Source: Selenomonadaceae bacterium
GTDB lineage: Bacteria > Bacillota > Negativicutes > Selenomonadales > Selenomonadaceae
Assembly (NCBI GenBank): GCA_029338835.1
Contig: JAQYBD010000066.1
Coordinates: 1-32,478 of the forward strand
DNA length: 32,478 bases
Direction: 5' to 3'
Shown in pieces: positions 23,525 to 32,375 of this stretch. The first letter of the stretch is position 1; every line of letters starts with the position of its first letter. Under the pieces are notes generated by a model. That model was not told the origin of the DNA. It saw only the letters and a program-made list of their open reading frames with translations, and made no database searches. The translations under genes were made by a program, and so were the position numbers.

Positions 23525-25579
23525 TCATGCCGTGACGATCTTGCTGAAATCTGCCACACGCTTCACAAGCGAATCGATGGACTTGAGGAGTCCCAGACGA
23601 TTGTCGCGGATTGCTGCATCCTTGTCCATGACCATGACTCCGTCAAAGAATGCATCAATGGGCTGTGCCAGACGCGTGAACGCCTGCAGGGCTCCCGCAT
23701 AATCTTCAGACTGGAGCATCTTGTCTGCTGCCTGAGCGGCTTCTTCAAAGACTGCATAAAGCGTGCGTTCCTCATCATTCTGGAACAGAGCGGCAGACAC
23801 GGCAGCCTTTTCTGCCTTTTTGGCGAGGTTGCCCACGCGGACAAAGGCCTGGATGTCCTTCTCTGCTTCCGCACGCGTCACAAAAGCAGCCACGGCCTCT
23901 GCACGCTGTGCAACCGCATACAGGTCATCGACATCGCCGAGTACGGCATCGAGGATATCGTAGCGGACAGCCTCCAGTACATTCTTGAGGCGCAGGCGCA
24001 TGAAGTCAGCCACATCCCGCTGCATCTTGTTACGAGCTGCTTCCTCCGTGATGCCGTAGAGATCCATGGCTTTATTGACCAGAGCCGAAAGACTCAGATG
24101 GTACTTTGCTTCCATCATCATATTGACGAGGCCAAGTGCCTGGCGGCGCAGTGCAAACGGATCCTGCGAGCCCGTCGGGATCTTGCCGAGGCTGAAGGTG
24201 CCGACAATCGTGTCGATCTTGTCAGCCATACTCACGATGCGGCCGGCCGTCGTCTGAGGCTGGCTGTCACCGGCAAAGCGCGGCTTGTAATGTTCATCGA
24301 TGGCAATGGCCACCTTCTCACATTCACCATCGAGCTTGGCATATTCACGGCCCATGATGCCCTGGAGTTCCGTGAATTCCGTGACCATGCCCGTAACGAG
24401 GTCAGCCTTCGAAAGAAGCGCTGCGCGGTGTGCATGCTTATGTGCCTTTTCATCGGCCTGGAGTTCATCCGCAATGAAATCCGCCAGAGCTGCCAGACGT
24501 TCCGTTTTCTCATACATCGTGCCGAGGCCCTGCTGGAAGACAACCGTCTTGAGCTTCTCGCGATGTTCCTCAAGGCTCTTCTTGCGGTCTTCATCGAAGA
24601 AGAACTGTGCATCGGCCAAACGGGCACGCAGGACGCGCTCATTGCCGTGCTGGACCGTCTCGAGATACTCCTTGCCGCCATTGCGTACCGTGATGAAGAG
24701 TGGCAGCAGTTTGCCAGCAGCATCTTTTACTGGGAAATAACGCTGGTGATCACGCATTGGCGTAATGACTGCTTCCGGTGGCAGCTGCAGGTATTTTTCC
24801 TCAAAGTTCCCACAGAGTGCTGTCGGATATTCCACGAGATAGAGGACCTCCTCCAGCAGGTCTTCCGTGATTTCCGCCTGGCCGCCATTTGCTCTGGCAA
24901 CCTCTGCAATCTGCTCGCGGATCATTGCCTTGCGCTTGTCCTGATCAACGATGATGAAGTTTTCTTCACAAGCCGTTTCGTAGTCATCCGCAGCGGCAAT
25001 CGTGAAATCACCCTGCGAAAGGAAGCGATGGCCGCGGGACGTGCGCCCGGATTTGACATTGGCGAGTTCAAACGGAATGACATCCTGGTCGAAAAGAGCG
25101 ACGAACCAGCGGATTGGACGAATGAACTTGAAGTCAAGGTCGCCCCAGCGCATGTTGTTCGGGAAGGAGAGCCCGCAGACGAGTTCCGGCAGCAGTGTCT
25201 CAAGGATCTTGGCCGTCGGCTGCCCTTCTTCGTGGACTTCCGCATAAACATAGCCATCTTTGACGACCAGGTCTTCCGGTGCGACATGCTGGCCGCGGGC
25301 AAAGCCCTGGGCAGCTTTCGTCGGTTTGCCATCGGCATCAAAGGCGATCTTGACGGACGGACCGCGGTTCTCGCTCTTGACATCCTCCTGCTTTTCCGCG
25401 AGACCCTTGACGAGGAGTGCCGTGCGGCGCGGCGTGCCAAGCGTGCGGATGGAATCAAAAGCAATGCGTTTTTCCTGGAATGCCTTCTGGGCATGTTCCT
25501 TGAGCTGGGCCAGTGTGCCCGGCATTACATGAGCCGGAATCTCTTCCGTGCCGATTTCAAATAACAGATCTTTAGCCAT
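23525..25579 (-). CDS. glyS: Glycyl-tRNA synthetase beta subunit
   Basis: This protein of about 684 residues has the GlyS N-terminus KDLLFEIGTEEIPAHVMPG, the tRNA-binding B-domains, LSFPNNMRWGDLDFKFIRPI near residues 133-152, and FPVKDAAGKLLPLFITVRNG near 285-305. An HD-like region and a C-terminal anticodon-binding domain (after about 570) complete it. It works with GlyQ as the alpha2-beta2 enzyme. The ATG at 25579 is favoured: GGGGAG lies 8 bp upstream. A GTG at 25585 overlaps the glyQ stop and is the alternative. It is transcribed with glyQ under a glycine T-box. Confidence 0.96.
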   Translation of the reverse strand: MAKDLLFEIGTEEIPAHVMPGTLAQLKEHAQKAFQEKRIAFDSIRTLGTPRRTALLVKGLAEKQEDVKSENRGPSVKIAFDADGKPTKAAQGFARGQHVAPEDLVVKDGYVYAEVHEEGQPTAKILETLLPELVCGLSFPNNMRWGDLDFKFIRPIRWFVALFDQDVIPFELANVKSGRTSRGHRFLSQGDFTIAAADDYETACEENFIIVDQDKRKAMIREQIAEVARANGGQAEITEDLLEEVLYLVEYPTALCGNFEEKYLQLPPEAVITPMRDHQRYFPVKDAAGKLLPLFITVRNGGKEYLETVQHGNERVLRARLADAQFFFDEDRKKSLEEHREKLKTVVFQQGLGTMYEKTERLAALADFIADELQADEKAHKHAHRAALLSKADLVTGMVTEFTELQGIMGREYAKLDGECEKVAIAIDEHYKPRFAGDSQPQTTAGRIVSMADKIDTIVGTFSLGKIPTGSQDPFALRRQALGLVNMMMEAKYHLSLSALVNKAMDLYGITEEAARNKMQRDVADFMRLRLKNVLEAVRYDILDAVLGDVDDLYAVAQRAEAVAAFVTRAEAEKDIQAFVRVGNLAKKAEKAAVSAALFQNDEERTLYAVFEEAAQAADKMLQSEDYAGALQAFTRLAQPIDAFFDGVMVMDKDAAIRDNRLGLLKSIDSLVKRVADFSKIVTA

Positions 25580-25581
25580 GC

Positions 25582-26460
25582 TCACTTCTCCCCTCTATGC
25601 AACATCGGATAACCGAGCTCTTCACGCTGTTTCAGATAGCACTCGGCGCAAAGGCGCGCGAGCTTGCGGACGCGGCCGATGAAAGCGGCGCGCTGCGAAA
25701 CCGAGATAGCCCCGCGGGCATCCAGCAGGTTGAAGGTATGCGAGCATTTCAGCACGTAATCGTAAGCAGGATGTACGTATCCTTTCTCGATGATACGCAC
25801 CGCTTCCTTCTCATATTTATCAAAGAGTTCAAAGAGCAATGCTTCGTCTGAGAGGTCAAAGGCATAGACCGACTGCTCATACTCATTCTGATGGAAAACA
25901 TCGCCATACGTGTAATCATCCGTCCACTGGATATCGTAGACATTCTCGACACCCTGGATGTACATGGCGAGACGTTCCAGACCATACGTGATTTCCGAGG
26001 CGACCGGACGGACATCCTGGCTGCCGACCTGCTGGAAGTACGTGAACTGCGTGATTTCCATGCCATCGAGCCAGACTTCCCAGCCCAGGCCCCAGGCACC
26101 GAGCGTCGGCGATTCCCAGTTGTCCTCGACGAAGCGGATATCATGCTGCTTCGGATCGATGCCGAGGCGTTCCAGGCTTTCAAGATAGAGTTCCTGGATG
26201 TTGTCCGGCGAGGGCTTCATGATGACCTGGAACTGATGATGCTGGTACAGACGGTTCGGATTATCGCCATAGCGGCCATCAGCTGGGCGGCGCGAAGGCT
26301 CGACATAAGCGACATGCCAAGGCTCGGGACCCAGTACGCGCAAGAACGTCGACGGATTCATCGTACCGGCGCCCTTCTCCACATCATATGGTTCTGCTAA
26401 AATGCAGCCCTGCTCCGACCAGAATTTCTGCAGAGCCAGGATGATTTCCTGAAATTTCAT
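25582..26460 (-). CDS. glyQ: Glycyl-tRNA synthetase alpha subunit
   Basis: This 292-residue protein is the class II catalytic subunit: [20 protein letters not shown] at the N-terminus, [20 protein letters not shown] near 34-53, the motif-2 arginines in [16 protein letters not shown], and [20 protein letters not shown] near 111-130. It activates glycine and transfers it to tRNA-Gly with GlyS. The ATG follows AAAGGAGTTGTTTCC. A T-box leader with a GGC specifier and a consensus promoter precede it. Confidence 0.97.
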   Translation of the reverse strand: MKFQEIILALQKFWSEQGCILAEPYDVEKGAGTMNPSTFLRVLGPEPWHVAYVEPSRRPADGRYGDNPNRLYQHHQFQVIMKPSPDNIQELYLESLERLGIDPKQHDIRFVEDNWESPTLGAWGLGWEVWLDGMEITQFTYFQQVGSQDVRPVASEITYGLERLAMYIQGVENVYDIQWTDDYTYGDVFHQNEYEQSVYAFDLSDEALLFELFDKYEKEAVRIIEKGYVHPAYDYVLKCSHTFNLLDARGAISVSQRAAFIGRVRKLARLCAECYLKQREELGYPMLHRGEK

Positions 26461-26494
26461 GGAAACAACTCCTTTTCAATTGCAATACTGTTAC

Positions 26495-26705
26495 AGAAAC
26501 AAAAAAGTCTCATTCCTGCAACATGACGTTACAGGGACGAGACTTGCATGACAAGTACCGCGGTTCCACCCTGATTGGCTTTCCCAAACGAAAACCCACC
26601 TCAAGCTATGGGATTCTGCTCCGAAGTGCCGTTCGCCTCCCTGACGGCCTTGCACCATCGCCGTCTCGCTGATCTTGAGGTTACTCTTCTTCATCATTGC
26701 TATTA
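26495..26705 (-). promoter_or_regulatory. T-box leader of glyQS (glycine, specifier GGC)
   Basis: The T-box sequence AGGGTGGAACCGCG is at 26572-26559. Stem I has AGAGTAACC on the 5' side, an apical GATGGTGCAAGG, and the specifier GGC (26630-26628) in GAACGGCACTTCGGAG, which aligns with GAACTCACTGCGGAG of the leuS T-box. The competing terminator is at 26501-26544. Confidence 0.92.
26501..26544 (-). terminator. T-box-controlled terminator of the glyQS leader
   Basis: On the minus strand AGTCTCGTCCCTG pairs with CAGGAATGAGACT (with one G-T pair and one mismatch), followed by TTTTTTG. Confidence 0.87.
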
Positions 26706-26707
26706 CG

Positions 26708-26736
26708 AGTTTAGCAAAAGGGCGTCAGCTTGTCAA
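26708..26736 (-). promoter_or_regulatory. glyQS promoter
   Basis: On the minus strand TTGACA (26736-26731), a 17-bp spacer and TAAACT (26713-26708). The -35 begins 2 bp after the ppx stop codon. Confidence 0.85.
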
Positions 26737-26738
26737 CC

Positions 26739-28271
26739 TCAGTCTTTGTGCCAGAGAATGATGAGCGGCTTGCCGTATTCTTTCTTGAACTGTTTGGCAT
26801 ACGTCTTCATCTCAAAATCCGCTGCACTGTGCGATGCCCCCTTGCCCCCGCGGACAGCCAGCACGACGCCCTCCTCGTCATTCGTGACCTCAAAGCTTTC
26901 GACGATGCCTTCATACGTCACATCAGCAGCTTCTGACAGGGCCAGCAGCAGGGAAAGCCTGCGCACGAGCTGCCAATCGTCCTGGTTCAGCATCATGGCA
27001 TAGCGGTAAGACCGCATGATCTTGTTGCTGATGCCATGATGGAAGCCCGCAATGAAAGACGCGATGAGCTGTTCTTTCTGACGCATGCCATAAATCGGCG
27101 CATGCGCGATGATGAAAGCCGAATGACGCGCATGCTCGTAATAATTGATGATCTTGCCCGCATCGTGCAACGACGCAGCGACCTCCAGGAGTTCCCGCTC
27201 GCGTTTGCCGGCTTTATGCAAGGGTCGCAGCTGGTCAAAAAGGCTCAAAGAAAGTTCTTTCACGCGTGCCAGATGTTCCATCTGGCATTCCGTCGTACCG
27301 AGATAATTCTTCACGCTGGCACGCAGGATATCGTCCATGACCGGACCCTGCCCGTATTTCTCGCCATAGTATTCATAGAAGACGCCTTCGCGCAGGCCAC
27401 AGCCTGAAACGATGAGGTCACGCCCGCCTGCAAATTCCACCAGGCAGCGTATGATGAGCGCACCGGCCACGATGATGTCGGCACGTTCTGCCGAAAGGCC
27501 GCGCATGCGGCGGCGATTGGCCAAGCTCGACTTGAGGATGGCATTGCAGTTTTCATCAAAGCGCTTGCGCGGGATGATGTAATTATGGATACGAGCCAGC
27601 TGGTAATTCGTATGCGCCTGATCCATCTTAGCGAGATTGCGCACGGTGCCGCCTACGCCGATGATGGGCAGGTTGACCCCCTTCGCCCAGGGAATCATGG
27701 CAGCGTATTTTTCCTGGATGAACGTCCGGCAACGCTCGATGGCAGCCGAAGTCACCTTATCCGACAGATTGAACGCATCCGTAACCGTCACGGCACCGAT
27801 TGGCACCGAAACGGATTCCACGATTTGCCGGTGCGCAACCAGCGAGACTTCAATGGAAGCACCACCTAGATCAAATTGCAGATAGTGATCCTCTGCAATG
27901 GTGTTGACCACGCCCAGATAGCCGAGATACGCTTCTCGTTCTCCGGAAATGACCGCAATCTCAATGCCGGTCTCCCGCTTGATTCGCTCAATGAAAGCCT
28001 GGCCATCCTTGGCATTGCGGGCAGCAGCTGTCGCTACGGCAATGCACTTCGTGACCTTCAGGACTTCCATCATATGGCGGTAAACCTTGAGGCACTCCAG
28101 GGCCCGCTTGACACCGGCTGGATTGAGCTTGCCCGTCTCAGACATCCCGCGTCCCAGGCGGATGGCTTCTTTTTGTTGATATTCCAGACGATAGGAATGA
28201 TTCTCCGCAATCTGCATGACGATAAAGCGGATTGAATTGGACCCCATATCGATGATTGCCACTCTCTCCAT
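26739..28271 (-). CDS. ppx: Exopolyphosphatase / Ppx-GppA family phosphatase with C-terminal HD domain
   Basis: This protein of about 510 residues has the ASKHA phosphate-1 loop AIIDMGSNSIRFIV, the catalytic acidic region ISGEREAYLGYLGV, and the phosphate-2 loop LQFDLGGASIEVSL, all intact. The C-terminal part has an intact HD motif (ASLHDAGKIINYYEH, FIIAHAPIYGM, FHHG). It would cleave terminal phosphate from polyphosphate or from pppGpp; the sequence cannot separate these. The ATG at 28271 is chosen because AAGGGG lies 6 bp upstream; a start at 28292 adds seven residues before the conserved N-terminus. It is divergent from a second Ppx-like gene and ppk1, so synthesis and breakdown genes share one intergenic region. 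Confidence 0.92.
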   Translation of the reverse strand: MERVAIIDMGSNSIRFIVMQIAENHSYRLEYQQKEAIRLGRGMSETGKLNPAGVKRALECLKVYRHMMEVLKVTKCIAVATAAARNAKDGQAFIERIKRETGIEIAVISGEREAYLGYLGVVNTIAEDHYLQFDLGGASIEVSLVAHRQIVESVSVPIGAVTVTDAFNLSDKVTSAAIERCRTFIQEKYAAMIPWAKGVNLPIIGVGGTVRNLAKMDQAHTNYQLARIHNYIIPRKRFDENCNAILKSSLANRRRMRGLSAERADIIVAGALIIRCLVEFAGGRDLIVSGCGLREGVFYEYYGEKYGQGPVMDDILRASVKNYLGTTECQMEHLARVKELSLSLFDQLRPLHKAGKRERELLEVAASLHDAGKIINYYEHARHSAFIIAHAPIYGMRQKEQLIASFIAGFHHGISNKIMRSYRYAMMLNQDDWQLVRRLSLLLALSEAADVTYEGIVESFEVTNDEEGVVLAVRGGKGASHSAADFEMKTYAKQFKKEYGKPLIILWHKD

Positions 28272-28308
28272 AAAAATCCCCTTCCTGACCATAAAAGCTC
28301 TTTCTTCC

Positions 28309-28337
28309 AGTATATCAATTCATAAGAACCTCTTCAA
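28309..28337 (-). promoter_or_regulatory. ppx promoter
   Basis: On the minus strand TTGAAG (28337-28332), a 17-bp spacer ending in TGA, and TATACT (28314-28309): a good promoter with an extended -10, about 38 bp before the ATG. Confidence 0.75.
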
Positions 28338-28388
28338 GATATTTCAAAATTCTGGTAATATATAATAAAATGTACACAAGAAATGATG

Positions 28389-28453
28389 TTTGTCAAAAAT
28401 TTACAAAAACATTACAATTGCCATTCATCTTCCCTGGAAAAACGTGCTATCAT
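28389..28453 (+). promoter_or_regulatory. Promoter of ppx-like/ppk1 with 11-bp repeats resembling a Pho box
   Basis: Four similar hexamers start exactly 11 bp apart: TTGTCA (28390), TTACAA (28401), TTACAA (28412) and ATTCAT (28423). The period and words resemble PhoP/PhoB direct repeats. An extended -10, TGCTATCAT, ends at 28453 (hexamer 28448-28453) with no good -35, as at activated promoters. Phosphate control is an inference. Confidence 0.5.
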
Positions 28454-28510
28454 AAGTTAAAGAAAGATAGGGAACCATGCCCTTGACTTACCCGAAAGGA
28501 TGTAGATGTT

Positions 28511-30049
28511 ATGAAGAGAAAAACAACCTTCGGCGTCGTACACATCGGCTCGATCCATACGAGTGTGGCCATCGTGGCCTATCGATCGCCGACGGATTTC
28601 GACATCATAGAAGCAGCCAATAAGGAAATCCCGCTCGGTGAAGAGATTTTCCGCCATCAGCGCCTGTCCTTTGCCTCAATCCATGAACTCTGCCGCGTAT
28701 TGCAGGGCTTCCGCCAGCTGCTTGCAGATTACGGCATCACGGAAGTATATCCGATTGCCACCACGGCCATCCGTGAAGCAGAAAACAGCCTCGGCATCCT
28801 CGATCTTTTGAAATTGCGCACAGGCTTCGTCTTCCATGTCGCTGACATGACAGAAGAAATCTACTATAAATTCTTCGCACTCCATCAAAAGCTCAAGAAA
28901 AACCACGAAGTGATTGGCAAGAAACCCGTGCTGCTGCTCGACGTCACCTCTGGAGGTCTTGGTTTTACTGGCTGGCAGAACGGCAGCCTGCTCTTCCAGA
29001 ACAACATCGCCAGTGGACGCCTGAGCATCCTCGAACATTTCACCAAAGAAGAGCGTTCCGATATCATGTTCCCTTCTGCTGTGCGCGATTACATCCACGC
29101 GGCCCTTTCTCCTCTATGGGGCAGCATCGAGCATGCCAAGATCCATACGCTGGTGCTTTCCGGCTTCGAAGCGCGCATTTTCGCCTCGCTGCTGTCGCAT
29201 AAAAAGGACACCTCTCCCATCCAGATTGACCCGGATGCTTTCCTCTCCATGACGACGTCCCTGATCCCTCTGACGACACGCAAGCTCATGCACGAATTCA
29301 ACCTCAACGAGCAGCGTGCCAAACTGCTGCTGCCAACGCTGCTGCTTTACGAAGAAGTCGTGCGCACGATGCACATCGAGTCCATCCTCGTCATCGATAC
29401 GACGTTCCTCATAAGTTATGCCGTTTGGTGCGGTGCCATCAAACAATCACCTAAAGTCATCGAAGAACAGAATGAACTGCTGCTCGGGCTCGCCCACAGC
29501 ATTGCCGCACGCTACAGTTGCAACCCGGATCACGGGACTCGCATCGAAGAATATGCTGCCATGTTCTTCACAGCTCTGCGCAACGTCCATGGCATGACTG
29601 AGCGTCAAGGCATGCTGCTGCGCATGAGCGCCATCCTGCATGAGGTCGGCAAATTCGTCAATCTGCGCAACTATACGCTCTATTCCTGGCAGCTCATCCT
29701 GGGTACTGATATTTTCGGTATCACGGATGCAGAAAAAGAGATCATCGCTTGCATCGATTACTACTACAACAGGGACAATCCTGACCAGCACGACCGTCAT
29801 TACCGGGAACTCACGCGCAAACAGGAAATCATCGCGGATAAATGTTGCGCCATCCTGCGCCTGGCCGACGCCCTGGATCGAGGACACAGCGGCAAGATCA
29901 AGAGTGTATCCGTCCGCCTGGTCAAAGAGCAGCTGATTGTAGAATATACGGCCGAAGATGATATTTCCCTGATCCGTTGGAGTTTCCAGCGTGCATCGGT
30001 ACTTTTCTGTGAGATTTTCGGCATTGAACCCGTCCTGAGGAGGAAATGA
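28511..30049 (+). CDS. Divergent Ppx/GppA-like protein with degenerate ASKHA and HD motifs, coupled to ppk1
   Basis: This 512-residue protein aligns along its length with Ppx-type ASKHA plus HD proteins, but several key sites differ from the intact neighbour. The phosphate-1 loop reads VVHIGSIHTSVAIV (Asp to His, SNSIR lost). The phosphate-2 loop reads LLDVTSGGLGFTGW, with the S-x-E part lost. The acidic site survives as MTEEIYYKF. The HD pair reads ILHEVGKFVNL (Asp to Glu). It may therefore be weakly active or a non-catalytic regulator. It overlaps ppk1: its TGA stop (30047-30049) is next to the ppk1 ribosome-binding site, so the two are co-translated. The start has AAGGATGTAGATGTT upstream. 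Partner or regulator of Ppk1 is an inference. Confidence 0.82.
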   Translation: MKRKTTFGVVHIGSIHTSVAIVAYRSPTDFDIIEAANKEIPLGEEIFRHQRLSFASIHELCRVLQGFRQLLADYGITEVYPIATTAIREAENSLGILDLLKLRTGFVFHVADMTEEIYYKFFALHQKLKKNHEVIGKKPVLLLDVTSGGLGFTGWQNGSLLFQNNIASGRLSILEHFTKEERSDIMFPSAVRDYIHAALSPLWGSIEHAKIHTLVLSGFEARIFASLLSHKKDTSPIQIDPDAFLSMTTSLIPLTTRKLMHEFNLNEQRAKLLLPTLLLYEEVVRTMHIESILVIDTTFLISYAVWCGAIKQSPKVIEEQNELLLGLAHSIAARYSCNPDHGTRIEEYAAMFFTALRNVHGMTERQGMLLRMSAILHEVGKFVNLRNYTLYSWQLILGTDIFGITDAEKEIIACIDYYYNRDNPDQHDRHYRELTRKQEIIADKCCAILRLADALDRGHSGKIKSVSVRLVKEQLIVEYTAEDDISLIRWSFQRASVLFCEIFGIEPVLRRK

Positions 30050-30051
30050 AC

Positions 30052-32160
30052 ATGGAAAAAAAGAAAGAAAAAGAGCAGGAACGAGCTGTGGAAACTGTGG
30101 ATTTCCACAAACGGGAATACTACCTGAATCGTGAATGCACCTGGCTCAAATTCAACCAGCGTGTCCTGCGTGAATCCTTGAGTAAAGAGAATCCTCTTCT
30201 CGAACGGCTGCGCTTCATCGCCATCACCTGCTCCAACCTGGACGAATTCTTCATGATCCGCGTGGCAGGACTCAAGCATCTGCTTGAAAGCGGCATCGAC
30301 CATCACGATATCAGCGGCTTGACACCGCGCGGCCAGATGGAGGCCGTGAGCAATCTTGCGCATAACCAGATCCATGATATCGACCGATGCATGAGACTTG
30401 TACTCGCCGAGCTGAACAATGAAGGCATTCACTTCATCAGCCCAACGGAATTGTCGCGCCAGCAGGAACTGTGGCTGACGGAATTCTTTGAGCGTGAGAT
30501 CTATCCGATTGTCACGCCGATGGCCGTTGATCCTTCGCATCCCTTCCCTTTCCTTGCCAGCAAGAGCCTCAATCTGGCCGTTCATCTCAAGCGCCAAGAA
30601 GATGATCACATCCGCCTGGCGATCCTGCCGGTACCATCTGCCATCCTCGGCCGTCTCATCAAGCTGCCGGACACTCTGCATTTCCTGTATCTGGAAGATG
30701 TCTTGAGCTATTTTGCCAGCCGTTTCTTCACCGGCTACGAGATTCTTGAAACGACGCCTTTCCGCATCACGCGCGATGCCGACCTGGATATCCGCGAGGA
30801 CGTCGATGATCTGCTGACCGAAGTGGAAAAGTCCTTGGAAAAACGCCGCAAAGGTGCTGCGGTGCGCCTTGAGATTGCAAAGAATACGTCCGCAGGAACC
30901 CGCCAGATCCTCCAAAAAGAACTGGAACTGGAAGATGGCGATATCTATACGATCCAAGGGCCGCTTGGCGCCTCATTTTTCTCCTCCTTTGCCAATATCG
31001 AAGGATTCGATCAACTGCGCTACAAACCTTTCATGCCGCGGCCTTCCATTGAACTCGCCGCTCGTCAGGCACCGGATATCTGGAAAGCCATCCGCGAAGG
31101 TGATATCTTATTGCATCACCCATTTGAAAGCTTCCATACGGTTGAACAGTTCATCCATACGGCAGCCTATGATGATAATGTACTGGCCATCAAACAGACG
31201 CTGTATCGCGTAAGCAGCAAGTCACCAATCATCGCAGCGCTTGCCGCAGCAGCACGCAATGGCAAACAAGTCACGGTCCTCATGGAAGTCAAGGCACGAT
31301 TTGATGAAGAAAACAACATCCTCATGGCCCGTTTGCTGGAAGAAGCCGGCTGTCACGTCATCTATGGCATCCTCGGCCTCAAGACCCACTCCAAGATCAC
31401 GATGGTCATCCGCCGCGAGGAAGACGGCATCCGCCGCTACTGCCATCTGGCTACGGGCAACTACAATGGCTCCACGGCCAAGATCTACACGGATGTCGGC
31501 CTCCTGACCTGTGACAATGAGATTGGCATGGATGGCTCCCGCTTCTTCAATTTCCTTTCCGGCTTTTCCGACCCTCCGATCTGGAACAAGCTCATCGTTG
31601 CTCCGCTCAACCTGCGTGAAACCATCATGGCTGAAATTGAGCAGGAAATCCAGCATGCAAAAAAAGGTGAAAAAGCCTATATCGCTGCCAAGATGAATTC
31701 CCTGCTCGACCGTTTCTTGATTGCCAAGCTCTATGAAGCCTCTGCTGCTGGTGTCAAGATTGACCTCATCGTCCGCGGCATCTGCGTCCTGCGCCCCGGA
31801 CTCAAAGGCATCAGTGAGAATATCCATGTCCGCAGCATCGTCGGTCGCTTCCTGGAACACAGCCGCATCCTCTATTTCCGCAACGGCGGCAAAGATGATG
31901 TATTCATTTCTTCGGCAGACTGGATGCCGCGCAATCTCAACAACCGCGTGGAACTCATGATCCCAGTAGAGGGCAAGGCCCACAAGAAACGCCTGCGTGC
32001 CATCCTGCGCACATACATCAAGGATAATAAGAAAGCTTATCTGATGCGGTCCGACGGATCCTATGTACGTGCTTCCTGCCGCAAGGGCAGCACGCCGCTT
32101 GCAGCCCAGGACTTCCTGATGGAGGAGGCCATCAAAGGGGAAGTACTCGGGCAAAAATAA
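30052..32160 (+). CDS. ppk1: Polyphosphate kinase 1
   Basis: This protein of about 702 residues polymerises the gamma phosphate of ATP into polyphosphate, reversibly. After a charged N-terminus (KKKEKEQE) comes the N domain (YYLNRECTWLKFNQRVLRES), the head domain (LDEFFMIRVAGLKH and onward) and two phospholipase-D-like domains. His446 (GLKTHSK) matches the autophosphorylated His of E. coli PPK (H435), and His465 and His603 match H454 and H592 by spacing. The start at 30052 has AGGAGG 8 bp upstream; an ATG at 30046, 2 bp from it, overlaps the previous stop as ATGA. A terminator follows. It is the second gene of the ppx-like/ppk1 operon. Confidence 0.96.
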   Translation: MEKKKEKEQERAVETVDFHKREYYLNRECTWLKFNQRVLRESLSKENPLLERLRFIAITCSNLDEFFMIRVAGLKHLLESGIDHHDISGLTPRGQMEAVSNLAHNQIHDIDRCMRLVLAELNNEGIHFISPTELSRQQELWLTEFFEREIYPIVTPMAVDPSHPFPFLASKSLNLAVHLKRQEDDHIRLAILPVPSAILGRLIKLPDTLHFLYLEDVLSYFASRFFTGYEILETTPFRITRDADLDIREDVDDLLTEVEKSLEKRRKGAAVRLEIAKNTSAGTRQILQKELELEDGDIYTIQGPLGASFFSSFANIEGFDQLRYKPFMPRPSIELAARQAPDIWKAIREGDILLHHPFESFHTVEQFIHTAAYDDNVLAIKQTLYRVSSKSPIIAALAAAARNGKQVTVLMEVKARFDEENNILMARLLEEAGCHVIYGILGLKTHSKITMVIRREEDGIRRYCHLATGNYNGSTAKIYTDVGLLTCDNEIGMDGSRFFNFLSGFSDPPIWNKLIVAPLNLRETIMAEIEQEIQHAKKGEKAYIAAKMNSLLDRFLIAKLYEASAAGVKIDLIVRGICVLRPGLKGISENIHVRSIVGRFLEHSRILYFRNGGKDDVFISSADWMPRNLNNRVELMIPVEGKAHKKRLRAILRTYIKDNKKAYLMRSDGSYVRASCRKGSTPLAAQDFLMEEAIKGEVLGQK

Positions 32161-32177
32161 CGAATCCCGATAAAGAG

Positions 32178-32210
32178 AAAGGGCTCGCTTAGCTGCGAAG
32201 CCCTTTTTTT
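32178..32210 (+). terminator. Terminator of the ppk1 operon
   Basis: AAAGGGCTCGC and GCGAAGCCCTTT form an 11-bp stem with one bulged A and a 6-nt loop, followed by a T-run, 18 bp after the ppk1 stop. Confidence 0.88.
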
Positions 32211-32236
32211 CTTGCGGGGATTTTATTTTTTATACG

Positions 32237-32263
32237 AAAAAAGCACCCGCTCTCGCAGGTGCC
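32237..32263 (-). terminator. Terminator of the rRNA operon
   Basis: On the minus strand GCACCTGC-GAGA-GCGGGTGC (one mismatch region) is followed by a run of T. It is about 110 bp after the 23S 3' end, and no 5S gene lies between. Confidence 0.82.
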
Positions 32264-32375
32264 TCATGCACACTCAAAACTATACAGAAGAAATTGCTTT
32301 GTGTTGACATTCTAGTTCCAGGACTGAATCGCTCAATCCTGCCTGAAGGAAATGTTCCTTCTCCTCTGGCTCTCT

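Noticed and set aside
24098..25564. 488-codon rightward open frame opposite glyS
   Set aside because: It is the complement of the conserved glyS gene, has low-complexity composition and no family features. Similar long shadows lie opposite leuS, dnaG and dgt.
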